Source: Candidatus Caenarcanales bacterium
Lineage (GTDB): Bacteria; Cyanobacteriota; Vampirovibrionia; LMEP-6097
Reading direction: 5' to 3'
Length of the DNA stretch: 64,000 nt
Assembly (NCBI GenBank): GCA_013216135.1
Contig: JABSOS010000004.1
Location: 205,939-269,938 of the forward strand
Shown: one piece after another, positions 36,683 to 45,645 of the stretch
How the letters are laid out: each line of letters starts with the position of its first letter
Position numbering within the stretch: position 1 is the first letter of the stretch
Notes under the pieces: model-generated
The model's database searches: none
Told to the model about the DNA's origin: nothing
The model's input: the letters and a program-made list of their open reading frames with translations, nothing else
Program-made: the position numbers and the translations under genes

Positions 36683-37410
36683 TGAACTTCATAGGACTAT
36701 GTTTATATAACTTGTATTTATCTTTCATGCAGATTCTTAAATCTCGCATCGAAAGAGGGGAACTCGTTAGACAAATAGTATTTATAGCTTATGAATCATT
36801 ACCTATGATTCTTGTTCTAACTTGTGTAAGTAGTCTTATCATTACTGTAAATACAGCAACGGAACTTGCAAAATATGGTGGACGAGAATTAATTGGAGCT
36901 GCGATAACTTTAAGTAATCTTCAAGAAATTACTCCTATCTTTATATCTTTTGCAATTATGGCAAGATGTGGCACGGCATTTACAGCAGAAATTGCAACAA
37001 TGAAGATCAGTGATCAAATTAACGCTCTTCAAATAATGAAAGTAGATCCTTTATACTATCTTTTCAGTCCTAGGTTACTTGCAATTATATTAGTAACGCC
37101 AGTTATTCTTGCGATTTCAGCATTTGTTAGCACTATTTCAGGGATGATTATGGCCAATATCTCGATAAAGTTAGAGTATGTTGAGTTTTTAGACTCAGCA
37201 TGGCGCTATGCAACGATGAAAGAGTACTTTTATCCTTTACTTAAGACTGAAATATTTAATATTTTTATGATTATGGTGGTAGTTACTACTGCACTTACCT
37301 GTGGAAATTCATCTAAAGATGTCGGTTTAGCTACAAGTAGAGCTTCTACTGCTGTGATTATCGGTGTTGTTATAATAAACGGCTTTTTGACACCGATTCT
37401 GTATCATTAA
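36682..37410 (+). CDS. mlaE: MlaE-family ABC transporter permease
   Basis: The 242-aa membrane protein has about five helices and the MlaE pattern: YESLPMILVLTCVSSLIIT, ITPIFISFAIMARCGTAFTAE, MKISDQINALQIMKVDP and a conserved helix ending in VIINGFLTPIL. MlaE permeases move phospholipids between the two membranes together with an MlaF ATPase and an MCE protein, so this supports a diderm envelope. No ATPase or MCE gene is adjacent. The GTG start shares its G with the alaS stop codon (TAGTG). Confidence 0.9.
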   Translation: MNFIGLCLYNLYLSFMQILKSRIERGELVRQIVFIAYESLPMILVLTCVSSLIITVNTATELAKYGGRELIGAAITLSNLQEITPIFISFAIMARCGTAFTAEIATMKISDQINALQIMKVDPLYYLFSPRLLAIILVTPVILAISAFVSTISGMIMANISIKLEYVEFLDSAWRYATMKEYFYPLLKTEIFNIFMIMVVVTTALTCGNSSKDVGLATSRASTAVIIGVVIINGFLTPILYH

Positions 37411-37457
37411 AACAAGATTCTTAATTTTCTTCACTTTCTCTTCATTATTTTGTAAAA

Positions 37458-37476
37458 TTTAACTCTCTCTTAATTA
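37458..37476 (+). promoter_or_regulatory. tandem TTAA repeat before the membrane protein/sigma factor pair
   Basis: TTTAACTC-TCT-CTTAATTA has an 11-bp period and lies about 145 bp before the ATG at 37622. It is a weak match. Immediately before that ATG, TCTTG/CAAGA encloses CCCT-AAA-AGGG, a possible two-stem hairpin (37587-37621). Confidence 0.3.
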
Positions 37477-37621
37477 AAAATACCAATTATCTCTATAAGT
37501 ATGGCCTCATTTCTTGATATTTGAGACTATTTTCATGTTCTTAGCTTACGAAAAAAAGCTGGAGAATTATGGAATATCATTATTAAGTCTTGGAGCGAAT
37601 CCCTAAAAAGGGCAGTCAAGA

Positions 37622-37987
37622 ATGGTAGAGAGTAAGGACGCAATAAAATCATCACTAAGGGGTCAACTTGAGAACTACTCAAGGTTAGTACCTACATTAG
37701 CAGCTGTGGTTTTTATGCTCTGTACCTCGATACTTCTAGTTTTAAGGCTTATGTCTGATGAAAGTGCAGATATTGCTACTGTCATCGCTGACACTTTGTT
37801 CGTTTCGATCATAATATCGCTGATTTGTTTTGTGGTATTAAGGTTGCTGGTGGTTCATGTTCAAAAGGCTCACATTAAGAGTTTTGGTAAGAAGCGTGAA
37901 CTCAGGTTACAGAGACGAGAGGAAGAACTGGCGATGAGATATAGGAAACTGCAGAGTTTTGATTCAGAGTCGAAGCAGAAGAAGTAA
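37622..37987 (+). CDS. small two-helix membrane protein next to the sigma factor
   Basis: The 121-aa protein has two predicted membrane helices (about 24-43 and 58-79) and a basic, helical cytoplasmic tail rich in Arg/Glu/Lys (KRELRLQRREEELAMRYRKL). I do not recognise the family. It ends 24 bp before the sigma factor gene on the same strand, so the two are probably in one transcript. A role in controlling that sigma factor is possible but unsupported by any motif. Confidence 0.75.
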   Translation: MVESKDAIKSSLRGQLENYSRLVPTLAAVVFMLCTSILLVLRLMSDESADIATVIADTLFVSIIISLICFVVLRLLVVHVQKAHIKSFGKKRELRLQRREEELAMRYRKLQSFDSESKQKK

Positions 37988-38011
37988 GGTGAATGCAGAA
38001 AGGATTAATTT

Positions 38012-38887
38012 ATGCAAGGTAGTTCAACACAGTTTGAATCAAAGGGGAACACTTCAAAAAAGAAGCATGTTCTACTTTCAAATTCTTTGAATTTGGATTT
38101 AAAGAGTGTTGAAAGAAAAGCGGAGAATAATAGATTGTGGGCTAGATATAATAATAAATCAAATCGCAGAGCTGAAATGAGAGAACAGCTCATAATCAGA
38201 TACGCTCATCTAGTAAACTGGGTTGCTGGAAGATTTCCACATATCGAAACTGCTGACTTTGATAGAGAAGATTTAGTTGGTTATGGAACTATAGGTTTAA
38301 TTGAAGCTATCGATAGATTCGATAACACAAAAGATTGTTCATTTGAGACTTTTGCAACAAGTCGGATTCGGGGATCGATTCTTGATTTCTTAAGATCAAG
38401 AGATTTTCTTTCGAGAAACAGTAGAGAAAGAGTAAAGCGGTTCAACACAAGATTAGCAGACCTTGAGAAAAAGTTAGGTAGAACACCTTCTGAAGTGGAA
38501 ATTAAACAACATCTTTTAATCGAAGATTCAGAATTAAGAGTTTTAAAACAAGAATCAAGCGCAATAATATTTTCCTTAGATGCTCAAGAAAATGGTAATT
38601 CATCTTCAGATGAAGGAGCAACAGCACTCGTAGATAAAATGCCAGCATTAACAGAGTCTACAGAAAGTTTAGCTGAAGGTAATCTAGTAAAAGATAAATT
38701 AGCGCAGGCTATTGATAACTTAAAAGAAAGAGAAAGACTAATAATCTCACTGTATCACTATGAGAAATTAACTTTTAAAGAAATTGGTACGGTTTTAGAG
38801 ATATCAGAATCAAGAGCAAGTCAACTTCATCAAAAAGCTTTGCAGAAGCTTAGAGTTATGATGAAAGACTTTGAGGTTGATTTGTAA
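38012..38887 (+). CDS. FliA/WhiG-type RNA polymerase sigma factor
   Basis: The 291-aa sigma70-family protein has region 2 (AHLVNWVAGRFPHIE, FDREDLVGYGTIGLIEAIDR, FETFATSRIRGSILDFLRS), region 3 (RLADLEKKLGRTPSEVEIKQ) and region 4 (LKERERLIISLYHYEKLTFKEIGTVLEISESRASQLHQKALQ, given here as a span). The region 2.4 sequence SRIRGSILDFLRS and the size match the FliA/SigD/WhiG group that reads motility or developmental promoters. No flagellar genes are in the window. AAAGGA lies eight bases before the ATG. No anti-sigma factor is recognisable, though the membrane protein just upstream is a candidate partner. Confidence 0.92.
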   Translation: MQGSSTQFESKGNTSKKKHVLLSNSLNLDLKSVERKAENNRLWARYNNKSNRRAEMREQLIIRYAHLVNWVAGRFPHIETADFDREDLVGYGTIGLIEAIDRFDNTKDCSFETFATSRIRGSILDFLRSRDFLSRNSRERVKRFNTRLADLEKKLGRTPSEVEIKQHLLIEDSELRVLKQESSAIIFSLDAQENGNSSSDEGATALVDKMPALTESTESLAEGNLVKDKLAQAIDNLKERERLIISLYHYEKLTFKEIGTVLEISESRASQLHQKALQKLRVMMKDFEVDL

Positions 38888-38890
38888 ATA

Positions 38891-39030
38891 AGGGTTTTTA
38901 TCGTTTAATTCACAGTCAGACATTAGCTTAATGCAATTTTAGGATCGGTTTATAGTACATTTTCTTTGAAAATGTCAAAACTCAAAAAAGTTCATTAAAC
39001 TAAGTCTGCTGTGAAAACATAAAAACCTAT
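38891..39030. repeat. 140-bp element with long terminal inverted repeats
   Basis: The left arm (38891-38926, AGGGTTTTTATCGTTT...CACAGTCAGACATTAG) and right arm (39000-39030, CTAAGTCTGCTGTG...CATAAAAACCTAT) are imperfect inverted copies. Inside them TTAATG/CATTAA and a perfect ACATTTTC-TTT-GAAAATGT hairpin (38958-38976) continue the fold. It lies at the left edge of the SIR2 island. It may be a MITE-like remnant or a highly structured RNA after the sigma factor gene. I found no second copy in the window. Confidence 0.5.
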
Positions 39031-39082
39031 TTAAATATCTGTTTAGAAGATAAGAAGCTTTACTTTTTTAAGTTAACAGTTC

Positions 39083-39116
39083 TATAATATAAGCATGGTA
39101 TAACACATAGTGTTAT
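39083..39116 (+). promoter_or_regulatory. promoter and palindromic operator of the HTH-SIR2 operon
   Basis: A consensus TATAAT (39083-39088) is followed by ATAACAC-ATA-GTGTTAT (39100-39116), a perfect 7-bp inverted repeat placed at or just after the expected transcription start. This is the usual position for repression by a HigA-type antitoxin. Confidence 0.6.
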
Positions 39117-39125
39117 GGTTGAAGT

Positions 39126-39281
39126 TTGAAGTTAACTAAACTATATTATGCAAAATCATTTCTGAGATTTATAAAATCGGAGAAAATTACTGTGTCATCT
39201 TTAATTACAGCTGTTAAAGAACTTGAAAAGAATAAAGTAGATGCGAATCTTGGCGCTAAATTTTTTGAACCTTTCAGATAA
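39126..39281 (+). pseudogene. truncated RelE/HigB-type toxin remnant
   Basis: A TTG-initiated 51-codon frame encodes LKLTKLYYAKSFLRFIK...ITVSSLITAVKELEKNKVDANLGAKFF. This matches the N-terminal half of RelE/HigB-like toxins, whose pattern is KTKWFARFARKEGI...L..A....ERG..DADLGGG. The catalytic C-terminal half is missing: a stop follows at 39279, and the HTH gene begins 50 bp later. An ATG at 39115 starts MVEV in another frame, so a one-base frameshift may also separate the original start. The order toxin then HTH antitoxin is that of higBA-type modules. Confidence 0.6.
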
Positions 39282-39331
39282 ACAAATACAAGAATTAATA
39301 ACATAGAAAGAACTATTTGAGGTGAACAGGA

Positions 39332-39718
39332 ATGAGTAAAACAAAAAAGAAAAAATATAAGTCTGAAGCATTAGAAGACCTGCATGAAGGCTTAAGTGCT
39401 CTTCAAAAAATAGGAGCAATAGATAAGATTACAATGGATAAATTTGATCAAGACTGTTTGCTTCCTTCAGATGATATAAGTGCAGACGAAATTGTTGAAA
39501 TAAGACAGAGTCTAAACCTTTCTCAGCCGGTCTTTGCGGATTATTTAAATGTAAGTAAAAATCTAATCTCAGCATGGGAAAGAGGAGAAAGAAAGCCAGG
39601 AGGACCAGCTTCTAGGCTTTTGAAAATTATGGAGCGAAATGGGCTTGAGGTTTTTCATGTTGGGGATAGTAAAATTGTGAAGAGTAATAGAAAGGGTAAG
39701 AAGACTGCTTCTAAGTGA
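39332..39718 (+). CDS. HTH regulator of the HigA/antitoxin type
   Basis: The 128-aa protein has a Lys-rich N-terminus, a helical segment (ALEDLHEGLSALQKIGAID) and a Xre-type helix-turn-helix at about 55-105 (LNLSQPVFADYLNVSKNLIS, WERGERKPGGPASRLLKIM). The WExGxRxPxGPAxxLL pattern is typical of antitoxins paired with RelE/HigB-like toxins. GAGGTGA lies six bases before the ATG. The toxin remnant lies upstream and a palindromic operator precedes both. The start of the SIR2 gene overlaps its stop (TGATG), so the regulator and SIR2 protein are probably translated together. Confidence 0.88.
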   Translation: MSKTKKKKYKSEALEDLHEGLSALQKIGAIDKITMDKFDQDCLLPSDDISADEIVEIRQSLNLSQPVFADYLNVSKNLISAWERGERKPGGPASRLLKIMERNGLEVFHVGDSKIVKSNRKGKKTASK

Positions 39719-42700
39719 TGGAGTTAGAAAATATTTTAACTAAGCCCTACAAAGTCCCTAAATCTATTAAAGATTCTATTTTTCATGCGACAAATAGTGA
39801 ATCACGCCCTCTTGCAATATTTGTTGGTGCAGGAGTGTCTAGAATTTGTGGATGTAGTTCATGGAAGGCTATGGCTGATAAATTAGTTGATCTGTGTGTA
39901 AAACACGAAAGTAATTTGATTAGCTATAGAACAGGTGAATATTTGTACAAAGAAAACGACAAAAAGAAAGTTATTACTATTTGTAAAAATTTACTGAAAG
40001 ATTATGAAAATCAATTCTGGGAAGTGATTGGGGAATGTTTAGAACCTGATAAAGAAAAAAATAATAGATTTAACACTTACTCAAGTTTAAGGAATTTAAA
40101 CCCTAATGGTTTATTTTTAACGACAAATATCGACAATTTATTTACTAGAGTATTTGAAACAGGAGATAAATCTAACCGAATATTCTCTAATGTAAAAGAA
40201 AAAGATAAACCAGAAAAAGATTCTTTATATCACTTACATGGCTCATTTGACCGTTCACCTAAAGAAGTAGTATTAACAGTAGATCAGTATTTAAAATGTT
40301 ACCGGGATGAGGGGAGATTCAATAATTTTCTATCTTCAATATTCAAAGATTATAGTGTTTTGTTTTTAGGATATGGGCTTGAGGAATTTGAAATTCTTGA
40401 TTTCTTGATGAGAAGTATCGGTGAAAATGAAAAAGAAAAACCTCACAGTATCTTACTCCCTTTTTTAAAAGGTGAAGAAGATATCATAAAAGCGCAGAGC
40501 AGTTATTACTCTGAACTTGGTATAGAGTTAATTGCTTACTTTATAGATGATAGTGGGTTTGAAGAATTAAAAAATATAATTGATGATTGGCTTAAAGAGA
40601 TAAGTATTGACCCAAGGTATGATTATGTGTTTAAAAAACAATCTTTTAATATTAGTGATGAGTTATTGAGTGGTATAGAAGATAAAGAAATTTTCAAAGC
40701 TAAGTATAAAAGCATAAGAGGTGAAAACGCTTTAAAAAATTTCTATGAAAAGTTATCAATAGAAAAGTCTGCAATAGATTATTTAGAGCCTTTATTTGAA
40801 CTCAATGCTTTTAAAATTGAAAATAGCCTCATGGCTAATAATGAAAATGGATTAAAAAGGTATGTTCTCCCTTACCTAAAAGCTGTAGCTATACAATTTA
40901 AAAAAAATCCAAAAGATGAGTATTGTAATGCATTACGGAATATTATTAATCAATTTACAAAATTTGATTTCAACAATAAACAACAAAATTATCTAATAAA
41001 TGAAGTAATATTAAATTTAATTTTTTCACTGCCAAAAAACTTTATAGACGAAAAAGATATAAACTTTTTAATTTTTTGTATAGAAGATAAACACTTCTCT
41101 GAGAGATTTATTTCAAATGCATTATATGAATATATCGTTCCATCTTTAATTGAACATAGTATGTTTGATAGTCTTCTGAAAATTATTGAAAAAATTGCAA
41201 ATCCAGTAATCAATTTAAATGATGAAATTGTTGATTCTTTAGTTATTGATAACTATTATTTTCAAAAAATTTACGAAGATTACTCAGAAGGAATATCTAA
41301 AACTCTTGGACTTGATGGAATTAATATTGTTGCTAAAGCTATTTTAAAAAGAATAGATTTCGGAGAAGATTTTAATTATATTAATATCCCTGACTTGAAT
41401 GACAAAAATGATGCTTTGTATAAAAATGAAATACTAATCATCCAGCTAATGGTAAAACTTTTATATTTTACAAACCTATCTGAAGAATTCAATAAAACTC
41501 TTTTGGATTTTTGGAATGATAACAGTGATTATTTGATTTTTAAAAGAATATTTTTACATATAGTTAATCTAAGATTTTTTGAACTTAAAAATCTTTTTTT
41601 TAATCTTAACGAAAATCCACTAAAATACTTCCCGTGTAAATACGAACTATATACTTTATTTGAAAATAATTGTCTCAGTTTCACAGAAAATGAAGTTTCA
41701 CAAATAATAAATTGGATCAATGAAATTGATACCTTTGAAAAGGATATTGATAAAGTACGCTTAGCATATCAGAAAAAAGAATGGCTAAACAGTCTGCTCA
41801 AAACTAACTTAAAGCAAGTAACAAATGAATTTAATAAACAGAATCAAATTAATTCTATTGAAATTGAAAATCCTGGCAAGATCTTTTCTATAAAGTTTAC
41901 ATCAGGTAACAAGTCTCCGCTTTCATTTCAACAAATAAAGAGTATGAATCATATGAAAAGAATTGAATACTTAAATGAATTTGATGATACAAATAGGAGA
42001 TTTGAAGACGGTTCAAAAGAAGGGCTTGCAGATGTATTAGGTGAAGTTATCTTTGAAGAATTAGTATCACTTGAAAATGAGATACATCTCTATAAAGACC
42101 TAGATTATATTTACCTTTGGGGAATAATGAGATCTTTCAAAGGTGCAAAAAATATATTTAACTATGACTATAAACAAATTTTCAAATTTATAGAAGATGC
42201 AGTAGGTGATTCAAGATTAATAGAGACTATTAAAATGGGGGATTTGAAATTTAATTATGCAGAGTATTTTCTTTCTGCAATTATTGACTATTTTCGAAGT
42301 ATCTTTTCAAATGATAAGTTGTCACTAAATAATAATGATCTGAAGCTTATTGAGAAGGTAACTTTAGAGATTGGTGAAATTACCCCAAATGCAGAGTGTC
42401 GTGATTATAAGGATTTAATTAATTTTGTTATAAACACAACACATGGTAAATTATTAGAATTTTTGATTTTGGATTTCTATCCTTACACAAGTAAAAAGAA
42501 TTTTATTAATTGGTCTGAGAGAATGATTACATTAATAGAAAGTTCATTAAAAAATAATTTGGTAGAAGCATATGTAACCCTAGCTAGATATATCACTGAA
42601 ATTGATAAAGATTGGTTAAACAATGAATATACAAAAATCTTTGATTTTGAAAAAAAAGAATTGTGGGAAGCAGCAATAACTGGTTTTTTGGCTGGATATA

Positions 42701-43407
42701 TGCGCCCACCAGATAATGTTCATTATTTTTTAAAAAACAATGGACATTACAAAAGAGCTATTGATATTGATTTTGAAGAACAGAGATTTGCGAATCAAAT
42801 GCTTGTAACACAAATATGTTTAGCTTATATTGATGGTCTTGATGACATATTAAAAGATGATTCTCTTATAAGTTATCTTATAGAAAAACAAAAGCCTATT
42901 CACATGTCTATCATAGTAAATAAAGCAATAGAGGCTTTATCAAACCAAGCTATAAGTGAAAAGCTAATGATCTTATTAGACAAAGTCTTTCATAAATTAA
43001 AATTAAATGATCAAGATGATAAAGAAATTATCATTGCTAAAACAGGTTTTATTAATAGTTTAAGTAAAGTAGATGTAATTAATAAGCAAATTTTAAATTG
43101 GTGCTTATTTTCAGCTAAATACATATCAGAATTTAATTCATATCGTATAATTGACAATTTACTTACTCATACCAAAAGATCACCAAGTGAAGTTTCTTTA
43201 ATTTTTTTCGAATTAGCAAATAATGGTGTATGCCCTGGTGTTTCTTCTGAATTTTATAGATCACAAGTTACTGAATTAGCTGAGAGGTTACTTGAAGAAA
43301 ATCAAATAGAGAATGTTAAAAAAATTGCTGAAATATATTTAGATACTAGAGGGTCAACAATAATAAAATCTGTCATAGATAAATATGAAACACAAAATAT
43401 TAAATAA
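39718..43407 (+). CDS. large SIR2-domain protein, probable antiphage NADase effector
   Basis: The protein is 1229 aa from ATG 39718 (GTG 39715 adds one residue). The N-terminal 290 residues are a SIR2-like domain: FVGAGVS (about 35-41), LTTNIDNLF with the catalytic-type Asn (about 137), YHLHGSFDRS with the His (about 174) and VLFLGYGLEEFEILD. The remaining 900 residues are Asn/Lys/Glu/Ile-rich and look like a long helical repeat scaffold with no known motif. The layout matches defence-associated sirtuins (DSR/Thoeris-like), which hydrolyse NAD after sensing phage. Codon use is more A-rich than in neighbouring housekeeping genes, consistent with transfer. It is coupled to the HTH regulator. 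Confidence 0.88.
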   Translation: MELENILTKPYKVPKSIKDSIFHATNSESRPLAIFVGAGVSRICGCSSWKAMADKLVDLCVKHESNLISYRTGEYLYKENDKKKVITICKNLLKDYENQFWEVIGECLEPDKEKNNRFNTYSSLRNLNPNGLFLTTNIDNLFTRVFETGDKSNRIFSNVKEKDKPEKDSLYHLHGSFDRSPKEVVLTVDQYLKCYRDEGRFNNFLSSIFKDYSVLFLGYGLEEFEILDFLMRSIGENEKEKPHSILLPFLKGEEDIIKAQSSYYSELGIELIAYFIDDSGFEELKNIIDDWLKEISIDPRYDYVFKKQSFNISDELLSGIEDKEIFKAKYKSIRGENALKNFYEKLSIEKSAIDYLEPLFELNAFKIENSLMANNENGLKRYVLPYLKAVAIQFKKNPKDEYCNALRNIINQFTKFDFNNKQQNYLINEVILNLIFSLPKNFIDEKDINFLIFCIEDKHFSERFISNALYEYIVPSLIEHSMFDSLLKIIEKIANPVINLNDEIVDSLVIDNYYFQKIYEDYSEGISKTLGLDGINIVAKAILKRIDFGEDFNYINIPDLNDKNDALYKNEILIIQLMVKLLYFTNLSEEFNKTLLDFWNDNSDYLIFKRIFLHIVNLRFFELKNLFFNLNENPLKYFPCKYELYTLFENNCLSFTENEVSQIINWINEIDTFEKDIDKVRLAYQKKEWLNSLLKTNLKQVTNEFNKQNQINSIEIENPGKIFSIKFTSGNKSPLSFQQIKSMNHMKRIEYLNEFDDTNRRFEDGSKEGLADVLGEVIFEELVSLENEIHLYKDLDYIYLWGIMRSFKGAKNIFNYDYKQIFKFIEDAVGDSRLIETIKMGDLKFNYAEYFLSAIIDYFRSIFSNDKLSLNNNDLKLIEKVTLEIGEITPNAECRDYKDLINFVINTTHGKLLEFLILDFYPYTSKKNFINWSERMITLIESSLKNNLVEAYVTLARYITEIDKDWLNNEYTKIFDFEKKELWEAAITGFLAGYMRPPDNVHYFLKNNGHYKRAIDIDFEEQRFANQMLVTQICLAYIDGLDDILKDDSLISYLIEKQKPIHMSIIVNKAIEALSNQAISEKLMILLDKVFHKLKLNDQDDKEIIIAKTGFINSLSKVDVINKQILNWCLFSAKYISEFNSYRIIDNLLTHTKRSPSEVSLIFFELANNGVCPGVSSEFYRSQVTELAERLLEENQIENVKKIAEIYLDTRGSTIIKSVIDKYETQNIK

Positions 43408-43460
43408 AAGAACGATCAGTCCACAAAAAATTGATTAACTAATGATGATTCAGACTATGT

Positions 43461-44558
43461 TTAAAAGAAATTCTTAATATCATTAATCGTAGTCAGAGCC
43501 ATAATACTCAGCAAGAAAATAAAACCAGCCTGTACAAGTCCTTCCTGAAGTGCAATTGAAGGCTTTTTCTTAAAGATAGCTTCGTAGCCTAAGAAAATTA
43601 AATAACCACCATCCAGTGCAGGAATAGGAAGTAGGTTAATTACAGCTAAATTTAAATTTAATAAGAACGCAAATTCTAAGATCATCCAGATATTGTTTTT
43701 AATATCTTCAGTAATGAGTTGAACTATACCAACTATACCTTTTACCTCTCCTAGATGAGATGAAGCGATACCGGTATCGATTCCGACTATACTTGCTAGC
43801 TTTGCAAAAAGTGAAGAGAATATCGCGATGATTGAAAATACCATCATTATAAGAGTTTCAAGGGTGTATTTAAAAGCTTCTTGAACCCAGTTGAAAATAT
43901 TAGAACCATATTTAACATATTCTTTCTTAAGACCTAGTTTTACGCCTATTGCACCATGAGCGTGTACTGAAATATTTTCTGTTTTATCGTCTCTCAGTAC
44001 TTTTAAATTAATATCTTCGTCTTGATATTTTCCAATGGTTTCTTGAAGTTCAGCACCTGATTTGATTTTCGTACCATTTACAGCGATGATAATGTCACCT
44101 TTCTTTAAACCAGCAAGCTTTGCTGCTGAATTTTCATCGACAAACTCTATAATTTTATTACTTGCAGCAAGCTTTGGTAAACCAGTGGTACCGATCATTG
44201 CAATAGCAATAATAAAAGCAAAAAGTATATTAAAAGCTACTCCTGCAACAGCAACAACAGCTCTTTGGTATACAGGGAATTTTCTTAGAGGCTTTAGCTC
44301 CATATCTTTAAGAGTTTCTTCATTAGATTCGTCACTTGTTTCAGGAATAGCAACAAAGCCACCAATTAAAGCAAAGTAAAACCTAAACTGAGTATCCCAC
44401 TTTTTAAATAGATCTATATATGGTCCGAAAGGTAAACCAATCCCAAATATTGGAGTTTGGAAACCATAAAGTTTTGCTGCTAAAAAATGTCCAAATTCAT
44501 GAACTACGATAAGTAAAGTAATTACTAAAATACTGATTATCGCAAAGAAGAAATCCAT
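43461..44558 (-). CDS. rseP: RseP/site-2 family intramembrane zinc metalloprotease
   Basis: The 365-aa M50 protease has HEFGHFLAAKLYG in the first membrane helix with the zinc-binding HExxH. A PDZ domain lies at about 125-200 (AKLAGLKKGDIIIAVNGTKI), and the second metal motif is LPIPALDGGYL near the C-terminus. Four membrane helices are predicted. Such proteases cut membrane-spanning regulators such as anti-sigma factors. A TAAAAT -10 preceded by TGC lies seven bases before the ATG, so besides readthrough from the operon it has its own leaderless promoter. It converges with the SIR2 gene. Confidence 0.95.
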   Translation of the reverse strand: MDFFFAIISILVITLLIVVHEFGHFLAAKLYGFQTPIFGIGLPFGPYIDLFKKWDTQFRFYFALIGGFVAIPETSDESNEETLKDMELKPLRKFPVYQRAVVAVAGVAFNILFAFIIAIAMIGTTGLPKLAASNKIIEFVDENSAAKLAGLKKGDIIIAVNGTKIKSGAELQETIGKYQDEDINLKVLRDDKTENISVHAHGAIGVKLGLKKEYVKYGSNIFNWVQEAFKYTLETLIMMVFSIIAIFSSLFAKLASIVGIDTGIASSHLGEVKGIVGIVQLITEDIKNNIWMILEFAFLLNLNLAVINLLPIPALDGGYLIFLGYEAIFKKKPSIALQEGLVQAGFIFLLSIMALTTINDIKNFF

Positions 44559-44565
44559 TTACATA

Positions 44566-44571
44566 ATTTTA
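44566..44571 (-). promoter_or_regulatory. rseP extended -10 box
   Basis: TGC-TAAAAT on the minus strand ends seven bases before the rseP ATG at 44558, with no Shine-Dalgarno sequence. Confidence 0.5.
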
Positions 44572-44583
44572 GCATTAGCCTGC

Positions 44584-45645
44584 TTATGTTGTTAGACTTA
44601 GCACTTTATCGAATACGTATTGAGCACTTATCTGATTAATTGAACCTTTGTCTTTTTTTAAGGTCCTTTTATGACTAGCTTTTTTATTGAAAATCTCATC
44701 AAAACTTAAAGCATGGAAACTATATGGACCTGATCTAGAAGCAGACGTTGGTCCATAAATACCTATAATATGTGCATTGTCACTATCATAAAGTGCGTCA
44801 GCAGCTAAATGTAAAGGACCTGTATCAACACCTAAAACAAGGTCTGCATCTAAAAAGAATTGTTTCAAACCAATTAAACTTTTATCTAAAACTAATTCTG
44901 TCTGGTCATAGGCGTGACGCGGCAATTCATAGCGAATAGCTTCTAGGTATGCTTTTTCTTTAAGTACACCTGTCATATAGATTTTAGCTGAAGGGAACCT
45001 GGTGTGAAGTTTTTCTATAAGCTCCATCCAGCTTTTTTGTGCCCAAAACTTTGATTCCCATGTCGTACAGGGGATTAAAATTATTTTTTTGACTTCGTTT
45101 AATTTATACACTCGAGTACTTTTTTTCTGGATGAATTCTGGTATTTCTTCAACCCTCTCTCTTTTTAAAATTTGAGTAACTGCAAAGTGTGCAAGCTTAA
45201 GATTGTGCTCAACTACATGCTTTCCTTTTTGCATGATGGAATATTTCTTGAGTTTATATTTATAAAACCAGCCTGCTAGCCATTCACGAGGCTTAGCAAA
45301 GCCTACACATCTACCTTTTGTTAAAAAGCCTATAAGTGAGGTTTTTATTAAACCTTGAAAATCTATAATGTAATCATAGTTCTCCTTACTCAATTCCTGA
45401 GTGGTTTTTAATAGAGTTGAAAGTTTCTTGTTTTCAAGAACGTGAACTTTATTTATGAAAGCTAAATCAAATAAAAGATCTTTAAAGTTTTTATAGATTA
45501 GAAAATCAATCTCAAATCTATCTCCCAGAATGGAGTCTTCTAATTTTTCATTTAAATACTTTAAAGCAGGAAAGCTATGAACTATGTCTCCAAGAGCACT
45601 GAGGCGGATGATTAGGATTTTGATTTTTTTACTGTCCTTAGACAT
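44584..45645 (-). CDS. glycosyltransferase family 9 (heptosyltransferase-like)
   Basis: The 353-aa protein begins with ILIIRLSALGDIVHSFPALKYL, the ADP-heptose transferase signature, and has YDYIIDFQGLIKTSLIGFL, IILIPCTTWESKFWAQKSWMEL, and the C-terminal ADLVLGVDTGPLHLAADALY. GT9 enzymes add heptose or similar sugars to lipopolysaccharide core at the inner membrane, which supports an outer membrane. Its ATG immediately follows the acpS stop, so they are co-translated. The sugar donor cannot be told from sequence alone. Confidence 0.92.
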   Translation of the reverse strand: MSKDSKKIKILIIRLSALGDIVHSFPALKYLNEKLEDSILGDRFEIDFLIYKNFKDLLFDLAFINKVHVLENKKLSTLLKTTQELSKENYDYIIDFQGLIKTSLIGFLTKGRCVGFAKPREWLAGWFYKYKLKKYSIMQKGKHVVEHNLKLAHFAVTQILKRERVEEIPEFIQKKSTRVYKLNEVKKIILIPCTTWESKFWAQKSWMELIEKLHTRFPSAKIYMTGVLKEKAYLEAIRYELPRHAYDQTELVLDKSLIGLKQFFLDADLVLGVDTGPLHLAADALYDSDNAHIIGIYGPTSASRSGPYSFHALSFDEIFNKKASHKRTLKKDKGSINQISAQYVFDKVLSLTT

